From positions 1 through 25,352 of the forward strand of contig DILC01000087.1 in the NCBI GenBank assembly GCA_002424865.1: a DNA stretch of 25,352 bases, in the 5' to 3' direction. The position numbers were made by a program, and so were the translations under genes. Source of the DNA: Rhodocyclaceae bacterium UBA5602. Lineage in GTDB: Bacteria; Pseudomonadota; Gammaproteobacteria; Burkholderiales; Rhodocyclaceae. Each line of letters begins with the position of its first letter. Within the stretch, counting starts at the first letter, position 1. The notes beneath the pieces were generated by a model that had not been told where the DNA came from, did not search any database, and saw only the letters and a program-made list of their open reading frames with translations. This document shows positions 7,539 to 16,299 of this stretch, piece by piece.

Positions 7539-9620
7539 TCACTCGTATTGACCAGCGCCCAGGGTTGATTTTTCCTGATAGCCACTCACCACGCGATAGT
7601 AATAACGCCCGCTGACCTGTCCATTTTTTTGCACCACCAGCTCGTGGATGTCCCCCGCTGTTTTAACGCGCTCGCTGACAGTGGTGGTTTGCAGATGTTC
7701 TGGCTTGTCGCTGATTAACAGCATGGACTTGCCATGCTGCGCGGCCAGAGGAAACCAAAACTCATACATCAAGCCAACGCCGGCAAACAGATGTTCACTG
7801 GCGGTCTCCTGCGAAGGCTGGTGGCGCCTATCAAGTTTGCCTGACTCAATCGAATAAGTCCGGTAAAACGCCGCACCACTGGCGATTTTGTTTCTATCCA
7901 TGCCAACCACCAGCAGTTTTTCACCCCGCGCTTGCGCCAGTTCAGTGACAAGTTTTTCCAGCTCCGCACCCAAGCTGCGCCAGCCAATCAGGTGCATATT
8001 TTGCGGATAATGCGCGCCTGGAAACCCAAGGCTCAGCCACTGAAACAGGGCGCCATAGAACAATAGGCAAATGATTAACGTCAGCATCCAAGCCCTGCGG
8101 CACCAAGCCAATAGTTTACTTTGGGGGTTGCCTGGACGTTTGCCTGCCTCACTTTTGGGCATCAACAACAAAGCCATGAGCGGCACAATCGCCAACCAGC
8201 AAGGCCCCGTCCAATTCAGCTTGCTGGCTCTGATCAGGCTCAAACCGGCAAACACAGCCACAGGAAAGAAAGTAAGCCAGGTGAGCAAGAAATAATCACG
8301 CAATGGCTGTCTTTCAGCCACATGCCCGGCCACCTGAGCCGCCTGATGGGCATCGTGTTTGATTGCGGACATGTCTGCCAACAGCTGCTTGTGCGAAAAA
8401 AGGATGGCACAGCATGTTACCAGCCCAGTGGGCGTGAGGAAAATGATCACATTACCGATGAACCTTGGCAGAGAAAAAGAAAACTCACTCGACAATCTGC
8501 CCTGGCTTTGAAACGTGAATGAAGCCCAGTCGTGCAAGAAATTCCAGATCACCACGGGCGAAAACAGCAGCAAGGCCAGCACTAGGGCAAGGTAAGGCTC
8601 AGGCCGCGTGAACCAGCGCCGTGAAGGTTTGTCGATCAATAAAAACAAAACGATGGCAACACCCAACAAGCTGATGGTGTATTTTGAAATCAGCCCTAAA
8701 CCCAGTGCGATGCCCAAGCCTAGCCAGGCGTTTTTTTTATCATGCACCACAATTTGATAAAAGAAATACACCCCTGCCGCCCAGCAGGCTGACATGGGTG
8801 CATCCGGGCTCATAAAAAACCCGAATGAGAAGTAAGCCGGCAAGACGGCGATCAAGGCTAACGCGCGGTAAGCCACGGCGCGGTTGAATACGTCGCGCGT
8901 CAGCCGGAAAATAAAGCAGGCGGTAATAAACCAGCACATGAATGCGCCCAACCGCACAGCAAATTCGATATTCCCCAACCACAATGTCGCCACCTTGATA
9001 AGCCAAGCCACCATAAGCGGATGGTCAAGATAACCAATATCCAGATGCTGTGCGTAATTCCAGTAGTAGGCTTCTTCAAACAGCAACTCGGGCGCGCCCA
9101 AATAAAACAGACGCAACAGTACGGCATAGCCCGCCATGAGTAAAAATGCCGTATCCGTCAAGCGTTCCGGCGCGAGGAACCCCGTGCGCGGAGCGTAAAA
9201 AGCGACATAAAGCGCACCGCTGAGGGCAAAAGCCGAAAACCCCGCCGACAGCATCTGCGCGGTGAGTGGCGGAAGAGAAGCCATCTGCATCAAGCTTGCC
9301 AACAAGCCGCCGCGCAAAAACAGGATCAGGAAGGCCAGGATGAGCCAAGACAGAAAACGTGAAATTAACGATTTTTGGCATAGTGGCGACAAGCTGATTT
9401 TTTTTCCTCTGCCAAAAACAGCTAACAGGCTGCCGCAGCCTGCAGCCGCCATGAAGCTTGCCATCTGTGCCCCTGCCAGATGCGCTGATGGCAGCCAGTT
9501 TGGCTGAGCGAAAAGCAGGCGAAAAAGGGCGACATCCAAAAGCAGGATAGCCAGCGCGATCAGCGCCACGCGGCCTATCGCGAAAAGCTGTGCCTTGTCG
9601 GATAAATAATTTTCTCTCAT
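7539..9620 (-). CDS. GT39/ArnT-type lipid-linked sugar transferase with extra N-terminal membrane domain
   Basis: 693 residues, strongly hydrophobic. Residues ~155-500 match the PMT/ArnT fold: FEEAYYWNYA (181-190, the acidic catalytic loop), GYLDHP (196-201), then FFMSPDAP and ISKYT, typical of dolichyl/undecaprenyl-phosphate-sugar glycosyltransferases that act on the periplasmic face. A C-terminal globular part (~540-693) follows. The first ~145 residues form about four helices with a basic loop (GRGKKI) and resemble GtrA-type proteins, which help flip polyprenyl-phosphate sugars; this assignment is from pattern only. A GtrA-like/GT39 fusion would combine flipping and transfer in one chain. 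The neighbours (flippase-like, PAP2, GT9) support an envelope-modification role. The acceptor is unknown. Confidence 0.85.
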   Translation of the reverse strand: MRENYLSDKAQLFAIGRVALIALAILLLDVALFRLLFAQPNWLPSAHLAGAQMASFMAAAGCGSLLAVFGRGKKISLSPLCQKSLISRFLSWLILAFLILFLRGGLLASLMQMASLPPLTAQMLSAGFSAFALSGALYVAFYAPRTGFLAPERLTDTAFLLMAGYAVLLRLFYLGAPELLFEEAYYWNYAQHLDIGYLDHPLMVAWLIKVATLWLGNIEFAVRLGAFMCWFITACFIFRLTRDVFNRAVAYRALALIAVLPAYFSFGFFMSPDAPMSACWAAGVYFFYQIVVHDKKNAWLGLGIALGLGLISKYTISLLGVAIVLFLLIDKPSRRWFTRPEPYLALVLALLLFSPVVIWNFLHDWASFTFQSQGRLSSEFSFSLPRFIGNVIIFLTPTGLVTCCAILFSHKQLLADMSAIKHDAHQAAQVAGHVAERQPLRDYFLLTWLTFFPVAVFAGLSLIRASKLNWTGPCWLAIVPLMALLLMPKSEAGKRPGNPQSKLLAWCRRAWMLTLIICLLFYGALFQWLSLGFPGAHYPQNMHLIGWRSLGAELEKLVTELAQARGEKLLVVGMDRNKIASGAAFYRTYSIESGKLDRRHQPSQETASEHLFAGVGLMYEFWFPLAAQHGKSMLLISDKPEHLQTTTVSERVKTAGDIHELVVQKNGQVSGRYYYRVVSGYQEKSTLGAGQYE

Positions 9621-9878
9621 GAAGTTATATGAAACAGTGAGTTATTTTGGTCGATGCAGATGAACTTAGCGGAACTTGGACTACCGCACATAGCGCCGAT
9701 GAGCCGCCCCGAATCATGAAATCCATCCATTTCGTTGCACTAAAGGCTGGCAAATGAGCCCGCCCCTCCCATCCTTCCCTCGCGGGGAGGCTGCTATCCG
9801 GCGCGCTGCGTCCGGGGATTACACAGCGCACTGGTCCAGGCCTTTCACGTTAATTAAATAAGGACAACGGCCAACAAA
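9621..9878. other. Intergenic region with GC-rich repetitive-type sequence
   Basis: 258 bp without a supported gene. About 9745-9830 has the look of a dispersed palindromic element (CCTCCCATCCTTCCCTCG, then CGGGGAGG), similar in style to the repeat at the right edge. A 68-codon frame crosses it but has no protein-like pattern. The promoter for the gene ending at 7539 should lie near 9625-9660, though no strong match is visible. Confidence 0.4.
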
Positions 9879-11186
9879 CTACGCCGTCCCGCCAGCGTGC
9901 CCGGCAGGCTTGAGCCCGTCTCTGGAAAGTACCCGTGGGGTGCTAACTTTCTTTGCCAGGATATTCTCTGCCAACGCTTGACGCAAATACGCCAGCACCA
10001 TTTCCGGCTCGATCACTTGCAAGCACACATTATCGTGACAAGGTGTTTTGCGGTGATTAGATGCACTTACACAAGGCGAGCAAGCGAGTCCGGCGTAAAT
10101 CGGCGTGCTGTTACCCAGCGAGCCATACAAGGCAGGCGTTTCTGGCCCAAACAAGACAAACGTGCGCAAGGGCGTCACCGCAGAAAAGTGCCCTGGGCCC
10201 GAGTCGTTGGTGAGCATAAGCTCGGCTAAGCAATACAGTGCTGGCAGTGCATCGAGCTTATTGCAACCGGCAAAGTTCACGCAACGCTCGTTATTGACTT
10301 GCTCTTTTAACATCGTCGCCCGCTCACGCTCTGCGGGCGAGCCGGTGATCAGAACCACCACCTCTTCATATTCCGCCAACAACGCCCGCATCACAGTCAC
10401 AAAGTTGGCCTGCATCCAGCGTCGTTGGGGCAAAAGGTCACTCGCATTCGGGTTAATCAGCACCAGACGATGCCGCGCCGGATCGTAAGCCGGATATTCC
10501 CTGCCAATCAAAGCCTGCATGGCGGCCAATGCGCCCTCGTCCACCGTCGCCTGCGCCAGGATGACTTCACTGTCAGCCACCCGCGTTTTTGAGTAGGGAT
10601 GCTGATCCTTTTCAGATAAGGCTGCATTGACCAGCGCAATAAAATTTTTTGCAATGTGCTGATGCGGGTTGTACATCACCCGATGCGTGAGCATCGCGCC
10701 ACGATATAGCCCCTCATTATGGAACGCATGAAAACCCACGCGATTGGCTGCACCAGACAAGCCTGTCAGCAAGGCGCTATAGCGTGAAAACAGCTCCAGA
10801 TCAATCACCGTATCGATCTGGCGACTGCGCGCCCAGATCAAAAACCGCAGGCTATCCCACGCCACATTGAACAAGCCTGATTCGTTAATCGTGAACACGT
10901 GACTCTCTGGCACCGTGCCAAGCAAACGCAAGCTCACCGCATTGGACTTGAAAATCAAAAAGAAAATTTCAGCCTCGCCCTGCTGTTGCATTTTGCGCAT
11001 GGCAGGATCCACTAAAATGGCACTGCCCATTTCCGATAGCTCAATAAACAGAACCCTTTTCGGCGTACCTGTTGTTTTGCCAAACAGCAAGCCCAGCAAA
11101 CCCACCAAGCGAGTCCACACGGTAGCCACCAAACATAGCGGGATGCCCGCAAAGTAATCCACTTTGCGCATGAGATTGATATTCAT
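9879..11186 (-). CDS. GT9-family (heptosyltransferase-like) glycosyltransferase
   Basis: 435 residues. GT9 enzymes add heptose or related sugars to LPS core in the cytoplasm. Visible: an N-terminal amphipathic/membrane-leaning stretch (~1-40), the first Rossmann domain starting at KRVLFIELSEMGSAILVDP (~45), IDTVIDLELFSRYSALLTG, and the second domain with VLINPNASD, LITGSPAERE and the donor-site motif LMLTNDSGPGHFSAV (about 330). A Cys-rich tail follows (SPCVSASNH, TPCHDNVC), seen in a GT9 branch that differs from WaaC/WaaF. It therefore fits a GT9 homologue associated with polyprenyl-sugar transfer clusters better than a standard core heptosyltransferase. The start is not helped by a clear ribosome site; MRKVDYF at codon 6 is an alternative. 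Confidence 0.8.
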   Translation of the reverse strand: MNINLMRKVDYFAGIPLCLVATVWTRLVGLLGLLFGKTTGTPKRVLFIELSEMGSAILVDPAMRKMQQQGEAEIFFLIFKSNAVSLRLLGTVPESHVFTINESGLFNVAWDSLRFLIWARSRQIDTVIDLELFSRYSALLTGLSGAANRVGFHAFHNEGLYRGAMLTHRVMYNPHQHIAKNFIALVNAALSEKDQHPYSKTRVADSEVILAQATVDEGALAAMQALIGREYPAYDPARHRLVLINPNASDLLPQRRWMQANFVTVMRALLAEYEEVVVLITGSPAERERATMLKEQVNNERCVNFAGCNKLDALPALYCLAELMLTNDSGPGHFSAVTPLRTFVLFGPETPALYGSLGNSTPIYAGLACSPCVSASNHRKTPCHDNVCLQVIEPEMVLAYLRQALAENILAKKVSTPRVLSRDGLKPAGHAGGTA

Positions 11187-11245
11187 TGGATGATCAGTCT
11201 TATAAAGAGTGCCTAGCCTGCAAGAGAGCGCTCGCCAAGGCGCGC

Positions 11246-11268
11246 CAAGTGCTTATTGTAAGCGCTTG
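11246..11268. promoter_or_regulatory. Imperfect palindrome in the gap upstream of the GT9 gene
   Basis: CAAGTGCTTA and TAAGCGCTTG (9 of 10 positions pair) flank TTG. It lies in the 180-bp region 11187-11366, between the tRNA terminator and the GT9 start, where a promoter is needed. Nearer the gene the minus strand has TATAAG, but without a well-spaced -35. It could be an operator or an mRNA hairpin. Confidence 0.3.
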
Positions 11269-11366
11269 CCGCAAGACGGATCGGATGTCGGCGGCATATT
11301 ATGCAAGCAGGTATCCATTTCTCGACATGCAACAGATCTGACGCACTATATTGTGGGCGCGCACAT

Positions 11367-11402
11367 AAAAAAGGGTTTCAGTTACGCTTAACTGAAACCC
11401 TT
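11367..11402 (-). terminator. Intrinsic terminator of tRNA-Pro
   Basis: A perfect 14-bp stem (11371-11384 with 11389-11402) around CGCT is followed on the minus strand by six T. It starts 8 bp after the tRNA 3' end and closes the ihfA-merR-tRNA end of the block. Confidence 0.9.
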
Positions 11403-11410
11403 GGTATTAC

Positions 11411-11487
11411 TGGTCGGGGCGAAAGGATTCGAACCTTCGACCCCTTGCACCCCATGCAAGTGCGCTACCAGGCTGCGCCACGCCCCG
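11411..11487 (-). tRNA. tRNA-Pro (anticodon GGG)
   Basis: 77 nt including encoded CCA. Acceptor arm CGGGGCG/CGCCCCG, D-arm with GCGCAGCCTGGTAGCGC, anticodon stem CTTGC/GCAAG enclosing ATGGGGT (anticodon GGG, reading CCC/CCU), and T-arm with GGTTCGAATCC. It lies 39 bp downstream of the MerR-type gene, the usual arrangement in betaproteobacteria. Confidence 0.97.
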
Positions 11488-11526
11488 ACAAGCCGCGATT
11501 ATAGCAAGAGATTCGCCCGTCGTGCC

Positions 11527-11943
11527 CTAATCGTGGGTGTTTGAACGCAAAAAATCAATAATTGCTGAAATTTCTTGGCGCATAGAAGCTGAAGAAGCCG
11601 AGGGCAAGCTTTCTTGATGTTGCGCCTCTTGCGGGGCAGTTGATTCAGTTTGTGTATAGATTTTTTTAAGCGCCGCATCATCCAAACGTAAGCGTGCGCC
11701 GTTAATGGTAAAGCCTTCTTGATATAACAACTCGCGAATGCGGCGCGCCAGCAAGACCTCGTGATGCTGATAATAGCGCCGGTTACCTCGCCGCTTCACA
11801 GGGCGCAGCTGCGCGAACTCCTGCTCCCAATAGCGCAACACATGCGGTTTGACGCCGCACAGCTCGCTGACTTCACCAATCGTGAAGTAGCGCTTGGCGG
11901 GAATTGGCGGAAGCTCTTCGCGGCTATTGCTGGGGATTGCCAC
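11527..11943 (-). CDS. MerR-family transcriptional regulator
   Basis: 138 residues. The winged HTH is complete: YFTIGEVSELCGVKPHVLRYWEQEF, then LRPVKRRGNRRYYQHHEVLL and IRELLYQEGFTINGARLRL. The short Gln/Ser/Ala-rich tail has no metal-binding Cys pattern, so it belongs to the uncharacterised group always found beside ihfA in this lineage rather than to metal sensors. It starts at GTG with AGAGG 8-9 bp upstream and overlaps the 3' end of ihfA by 20 bp, so the two are translationally linked. Target genes are unknown. Confidence 0.93.
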   Translation of the reverse strand: MAIPSNSREELPPIPAKRYFTIGEVSELCGVKPHVLRYWEQEFAQLRPVKRRGNRRYYQHHEVLLARRIRELLYQEGFTINGARLRLDDAALKKIYTQTESTAPQEAQHQESLPSASSASMRQEISAIIDFLRSNTHD

Positions 11944-12229
11944 GCTGGAATGCCTCTACCGCTATTTTCAGTTTTTGACTGGCATGAAAAGTCACCACAC
12001 GGCGCGCGGTGATCGGTATCTCCTCGCCGGTTTTTGGATTACGGCCTGGACGCTGAGGCTTGTCACGCAATTGAAAATTACAAAAACCTGACAACTTAAC
12101 ATCCTTGCCTTCGGCTAGCGCATCTTTTACTTCGTCAAAAAAAGCTTCCACCATATCTTTCGCTTCACGCTTGTTCAAACCTACTTTTTCAAACAACAGA
12201 TCAGCCAATTCTGATTTGGTCAACGTCAT
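11924..12229 (-). CDS. ihfA: Integration host factor alpha subunit
   Basis: 101 residues. With IhfB it bends DNA sharply for recombination, transcription and replication. The chain shows TLTKSELADLLFEKVGLNKREAKDMVEAFF, LSGFCNFQLRDKPQRPGRNP (DNA-arm with the intercalating Pro) and TARRVVTFHASQKLK. I use the ATG at 12229 (MTLTKSEL) with GGAG 5-9 bp upstream instead of the GTG two codons earlier. It sits 21 bp after pheT, the standard pheST-ihfA order. Confidence 0.98.
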   Translation of the reverse strand: MTLTKSELADLLFEKVGLNKREAKDMVEAFFDEVKDALAEGKDVKLSGFCNFQLRDKPQRPGRNPKTGEEIPITARRVVTFHASQKLKIAVEAFQRGNPQQ

Positions 12230-12250
12230 ACACACTCCTACCCCAAATAA

Positions 12251-14644
12251 TTAACGAAGCACTGCACCAAAGTCTTTTTGCGCAATCTGCAACAGGTTCG
12301 AGACAATCTCTTCAATTTCCACATCCTCGAGAGTTCGTTGAGTATCTTGCATAACTATGTGAAATGCAAGACTTTTCTGCGACTCAAGCAAACCTTGCCC
12401 CTGGTATACATCAAACAGGACTATATCCCGCACCAAAGCAGGTGCCGCTGCGCGCAAGGCATCCCGTACTTTCAATGCGGGCTGGGACTGTTCCAGCACC
12501 AAGGCCAAATCGCGAACGACCATGGGAAAGCGTGAAACCTCTTTGTAATCAATGAACGGACGCGCCATCAGCTGCGCGAGTGCCAATTCAAAAACAATCG
12601 GCGTCTGACCCAAGGCGTATTTTTGCACCCAGCGCGGATGCAACTCACCCAGCACGCCAACGGACTGATCGCCCAAAAAAATCTCGGCACAGCGGCCTGG
12701 ATGTAATGCAGGATGATTCATGGGAACAAAACGCAATTCTTCGGGTGAGAACAGCGCTTCAACATCGGCTTTAACATCATAAAAATCCACTCGCCGCGAC
12801 GGAATTCCCCATTGTTCGGGCGCCGCCAGGCCTGCGGCCAAACCGGCAACGCGCAAGGGTTGAGAAAACTGCGCCGAGGGATCATCTTTGGCAGTGTCAT
12901 CTGATTTTGAAAAACAACGCCCCAACTCAAAAATACGCACGCGCTCGGTTTGCCGTTTGCGGTTGGTCACCAAGGTATCAACCAGCCCACCGATGAGGGT
13001 TGAGCGCATCACACTCATTTGGTTGGCAATAGGATTGGCCAATTCAATGGGATCGGCATTATTCGCGAAATCCTTCTCCCAAGCGGCTTCGACAAAGCTG
13101 TAAGTGACGATCTCATGGTAGTCCCGCGCAGCCACGGCATGCCGCACTTGCATGGGATTACGCGTAAATTCAGCGGCAGGCATCATGGTTGCGCGGGCGA
13201 CGGGCGGATTTGACGGGATATTGCCGTAACCATGCAGCCGGGCAATTTCTTCGATCAAATCTTCTTCAATTTCAATGTCAAACCGAAATGATGGGGGCGT
13301 GACAAGCAAATGACCCTCCTGACCATTCGCTGGCTCGACCTGCAAGCCCAGTCCGGAAAGCAGGGCGGTTGCGCGCTCGGCAGACACCTCAATCCCGAGC
13401 ACTTTGCTGACCCGCGCTACGCGCAAAATGACGGGCAAACGCGTTGGCAGATGCTCGGCCGATACCGCCTCGACAATCTCACCTGCCTGCCCGCCACAGC
13501 AGGCAATGATTAACTCAGTGGCACGTTCAATGGCTTGTTGCGGCAAATTAAAATCAACCCCGCGCTCAAAACGATGCGAAGCGTCGGAAGAAAAGCCCAT
13601 GGTTCGCGCCTTGCCTGCAATCGCCACGGGGGCGAAAAAAGCGCTTTCCAAAAAGATATCCGCCGTTGCACCGGTGACGCTGGAAGCCTCGCCACCCATC
13701 ACGCCCGCCAGAGCCAGGGCTTGCTGCTCGTCCGCAATCAACGTCATATCGGCTTGCGGCTCGATATCCATGCCATTGAGCAGTATCAGGCGCTCCTGTG
13801 CCTTGGGGTAGCGCACATGGATGGCGCCCGATAACTTTGCATTGTCAAACGCATGCAGGGGCTGACCGAGCTCCAGCATGACGTAATTGGTGATATCCAC
13901 CGCTGCAGAAATGGCACGAATGCCACTGCGCTCTATGCGTTGCTTAATCCGCTCGGGCGTGGGCGCCAAGGCATTGACACCACGCACAATGCGGCCGCAA
14001 TAGCGCGGACAAGCACTGGGCGCATCCAAAACAAGGGTACGTCGATCGCTATGGGTTACCGTTACGGGCAAGAGCTCAGGCAAGGTAAGCGGCGCACCCG
14101 TCAAAGCCGAGAGCTCACGCGCAATGCCCAGCAGCGAGAAGCAATCGGCACGATTGGGCGTGAGTTTCAAGGTAATCAGATGATCATCAAGATTCAACGC
14201 CGTGCGTATATTCTCGCCGACCTTCATTTCGGCCGGCAAAACCAGCAATCCCCCATGATCTTCCGCAATGCCCAATTCACGCGCCGAACACAGCATGCCA
14301 AAGCTATCCAGACCGCGCACTTTGGCTTGCCTGATGTCCATGCCCGGCAAGCTCGCACCCACCGTGGCACAGGGCACTTTAATCCCCACAGCGACGTTCG
14401 GTGCGCCACACACAATGTGCAATGCTTCGCCCTGCCCTGCATCTACCGTACACACATTGAGCTTGTCGGCATTCGGATGTTTCTCTACCGTGAGCACTTG
14501 TGCCACCACCACACCTGAAAAAACAGGCGCGACAGGTTTGACTTCTTCGACTTCCAGCCCGGCCATGGTTAGCACATGGCAGAGCCCATCGGTGGTTAAA
14601 GGTGGATTACACAGACTGCGTAGCCAGGATTCAGAAAATTGCAT
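12251..14644 (-). CDS. pheT: Phenylalanyl-tRNA synthetase beta subunit
   Basis: 797 residues, the normal bacterial length. It forms the alpha2-beta2 enzyme that charges tRNA-Phe and carries editing of Tyr-tRNA. In order: N-terminal EMAP-like tRNA-binding domain (VVAQVLTVEKHPNADKLNV, ~46-150), B3/B4 editing domain with NYVMLELGQPLHAFD, B5 domain (IEEDLIEEIARLHGYGNIP), catalytic-like core (FELGRCFS), and C-terminal FDX-ACB anticodon-binding domain (SRFPMVVRDLALVLE to the end). Contacts with the adjacent PheS make the pair an operon; the 72-bp gap contains competing hairpins. No strong ribosome site is visible before the ATG. Confidence 0.98.
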   Translation of the reverse strand: MQFSESWLRSLCNPPLTTDGLCHVLTMAGLEVEEVKPVAPVFSGVVVAQVLTVEKHPNADKLNVCTVDAGQGEALHIVCGAPNVAVGIKVPCATVGASLPGMDIRQAKVRGLDSFGMLCSARELGIAEDHGGLLVLPAEMKVGENIRTALNLDDHLITLKLTPNRADCFSLLGIARELSALTGAPLTLPELLPVTVTHSDRRTLVLDAPSACPRYCGRIVRGVNALAPTPERIKQRIERSGIRAISAAVDITNYVMLELGQPLHAFDNAKLSGAIHVRYPKAQERLILLNGMDIEPQADMTLIADEQQALALAGVMGGEASSVTGATADIFLESAFFAPVAIAGKARTMGFSSDASHRFERGVDFNLPQQAIERATELIIACCGGQAGEIVEAVSAEHLPTRLPVILRVARVSKVLGIEVSAERATALLSGLGLQVEPANGQEGHLLVTPPSFRFDIEIEEDLIEEIARLHGYGNIPSNPPVARATMMPAAEFTRNPMQVRHAVAARDYHEIVTYSFVEAAWEKDFANNADPIELANPIANQMSVMRSTLIGGLVDTLVTNRKRQTERVRIFELGRCFSKSDDTAKDDPSAQFSQPLRVAGLAAGLAAPEQWGIPSRRVDFYDVKADVEALFSPEELRFVPMNHPALHPGRCAEIFLGDQSVGVLGELHPRWVQKYALGQTPIVFELALAQLMARPFIDYKEVSRFPMVVRDLALVLEQSQPALKVRDALRAAAPALVRDIVLFDVYQGQGLLESQKSLAFHIVMQDTQRTLEDVEIEEIVSNLLQIAQKDFGAVLR

Positions 14645-14680
14645 GATGGCGTGATAAACCTAAGCGTGGATGGAGGGCAA

Positions 14681-14708
14681 ATTAACCGGGGTTAATTCCA
14701 AAATTAAC
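14681..14708 (-). promoter_or_regulatory. Competing hairpins in the pheS-pheT gap
   Basis: Three segments share one middle arm: ATTAACC (14681-14687), GGTTAATT (14690-14697) and AATTAAC (14702-14708). The middle arm can pair with either neighbour but not both. In the minus-strand mRNA this lies 8 bp after the pheS stop and before pheT, so it could affect relative PheS/PheT output, or it may be a DNA palindrome for a protein. Confidence 0.45.
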
Positions 14709-14716
14709 TGCAAGGT

Positions 14717-15775
14717 TTAATTGAATTGTGACAAAAACCGCAAATCGCCTTCGAAGAACAGGCGCAGGTCGGGAATGGAATAGCGCAGCATGGCCAGCCG
14801 GTCCGGCCCCATGCCAAACGCAAAGCCGGTGTACTTTTCCGCATCGAAGCCGCCAAAGCGCAACACATTCGGATGCACCATGCCGCAACCGGCAATCTCC
14901 AGCCAGCGTCCCTGCAAAGCGCCGCTGGTAAAAGCCACATCAATTTCAGCCGATGGCTCGGTGAAAGGGAAAAAGGATGGACGAAAGCGCACGGTCATGT
15001 CATCTGACTCGAAAAAGCGGCGCAGAAAATCCGCCACCACGCCTTTGAGGTCAGCAAAACTCACGTTTTCACCGATCCATAAGCCTTCGACCTGATGGAA
15101 CATCGGTGAATGCGTGGCATCCGAATCCACGCGATAAACCCGCCCCGGGCAGATCACACGCAGCTCAGGCAATGTTTCCAGGTGCTTGTAGCGCGCCACG
15201 TGCGCGAGCATCGCGCGCACTTGTACAGGGCTAGTATGCGTGCGCAGCAACACATCTTCCTGCACTTTGCCATCAACCCCTTTGAGATAAAAAGTATCGT
15301 GCATTGAACGCGCGGGATGATTTTCTGGCGTATTCAATGCTGTGAAATTGTGCCAGTCGGATTCAATCTCCGGGCCATCGGCGACATCAAAACCAAGCGA
15401 GCGAAAAAGCTGTTCAATACGCTCCAGGCTTTTGGTCACGGGATGCAAGCTGCCTTGCGGCATGCCGCGTCCAGGCAAGGTGACATCCAGCGCCTCTGCA
15501 GCCAGTTGTGCTTCCAGCTGAGCGTTTTTGAGCTCATCACGCCGTGCCGCCAGCGCCGACTCTATGCGTGTTTTCGCGACATTGATGGCTGCCCCGGCAA
15601 GCTTGCGCTCCTCGGCGGGCAATTTACCCAGGCCTTTGAGCAAAATGGTAAGCGAGCCTTCTTTGCCAAGATAGACGGCTTTGGCGTCTTCCAGTCTGGC
15701 TGGTTCGGCAGCCGCTGAAAAATCAGCGATGGCGGCGGTGGCAAGTTGCTCTAAATGCTGATCCAGGTTATCCAT
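14717..15775 (-). CDS. pheS: Phenylalanyl-tRNA synthetase alpha subunit
   Basis: 352 residues, close to the usual 330-350. It carries the class II catalytic core for phenylalanine activation and transfer to tRNA-Phe. The N-terminal coiled coil (~1-95) is followed by LPGRGMPQGSLHPVTK, motif 1 (IEQLFRSLGFDVADGPEIE), motif 2 (LLRTHTSPVQVR, CPGRVYRVDSDATHSPMFHQVEG) and motif 3 (GFAFGMGPDRLAMLRYSIPD). The alanine in the substrate pocket (GFAFGMG) is normal. It begins with a weak ribosome site. A strong terminator lies upstream after rplT, so pheS should have its own promoter within 15776-15874, though I cannot pick one convincingly. Confidence 0.98.
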   Translation of the reverse strand: MDNLDQHLEQLATAAIADFSAAAEPARLEDAKAVYLGKEGSLTILLKGLGKLPAEERKLAGAAINVAKTRIESALAARRDELKNAQLEAQLAAEALDVTLPGRGMPQGSLHPVTKSLERIEQLFRSLGFDVADGPEIESDWHNFTALNTPENHPARSMHDTFYLKGVDGKVQEDVLLRTHTSPVQVRAMLAHVARYKHLETLPELRVICPGRVYRVDSDATHSPMFHQVEGLWIGENVSFADLKGVVADFLRRFFESDDMTVRFRPSFFPFTEPSAEIDVAFTSGALQGRWLEIAGCGMVHPNVLRFGGFDAEKYTGFAFGMGPDRLAMLRYSIPDLRLFFEGDLRFLSQFN

Positions 15776-15874
15776 TGATCATTGAAGTTGCAAAGATAAT
15801 TAACAGATACGACAAAAATACATCACCAAAATAAATCCAAATCTTGCCAAAACTTGCACGACCAATTCACCAGT

Positions 15875-15907
15875 AAAAAAAGGAGGCCCCAACAGCCTTG
15901 GGCCTCC
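15875..15907 (-). terminator. Intrinsic terminator after rplT
   Basis: GGAGGCCC (15882-15889) pairs with GGGCCTCC (15900-15907) and is followed on the minus strand by seven T (15875-15881). It ends the thrS-infC-rpmI-rplT transcript and separates it from pheST. Confidence 0.95.
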
Positions 15908-15927
15908 CTGCTTGGCGAACGCCGCGA

Positions 15928-16287
15928 TTAAGCGGACAGTTGAGCCTTGGCTTGATTGGCCAGCGCCGCAAACGCAGGCTTGTCAAACACAGCCAAATCA
16001 GCCAATACTTTACGATCCACTTCGATGGATGCTTTTTTCAAGCCATTCATCAAGGTGCTGTACTTCATACCCAATTCACGCGCAGCAGCGTTAATACGGG
16101 CAATCCACAATACGCGAAACTGACGCTTGCGTTGACGACGGTCACGGTAAGCATATTGCCCAGCCTTCATCACCGCTTCTTTAGCGATGCGATAGACCGT
16201 ACTGCGGCGGCCGCGGTAACCCTTGGCCTTATCGAGAATTTTTTTATGGCGCGCGCGCGCCGTTACACCACGTTTAACTCTAGGCAT
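15928..16287 (-). CDS. rplT: Ribosomal protein bL20
   Basis: 119 residues, standard length. It binds 23S rRNA early in 50S assembly and represses its own operon. The basic N-terminal extension (PRVKRGVTARARHKKIL, then GYRGRRSTVYRIAKEAVMK) and the globular part (FRVLWIARINAAARELGMKY) are fully typical. AAGGAG precedes the ATG. It begins 12 bp after rpmI. Confidence 0.99.
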   Translation of the reverse strand: MPRVKRGVTARARHKKILDKAKGYRGRRSTVYRIAKEAVMKAGQYAYRDRRQRKRQFRVLWIARINAAARELGMKYSTLMNGLKKASIEVDRKVLADLAVFDKPAFAALANQAKAQLSA

Positions 16288-16299
16288 GTTCTAGTCTCC

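Noticed and set aside
9625..9831. 68-codon minus-strand frame
   Set aside because: Composition matches translated GC-rich repetitive DNA; no protein pattern or ribosome site.
15800..15859. Short Phe-containing leader peptide before pheS (GTG at 15859, 19 codons, three TTT)
   Set aside because: No hairpin with a T-run follows it before pheS, so classical attenuation is not supported; TTT is expected in this AT-rich gap.
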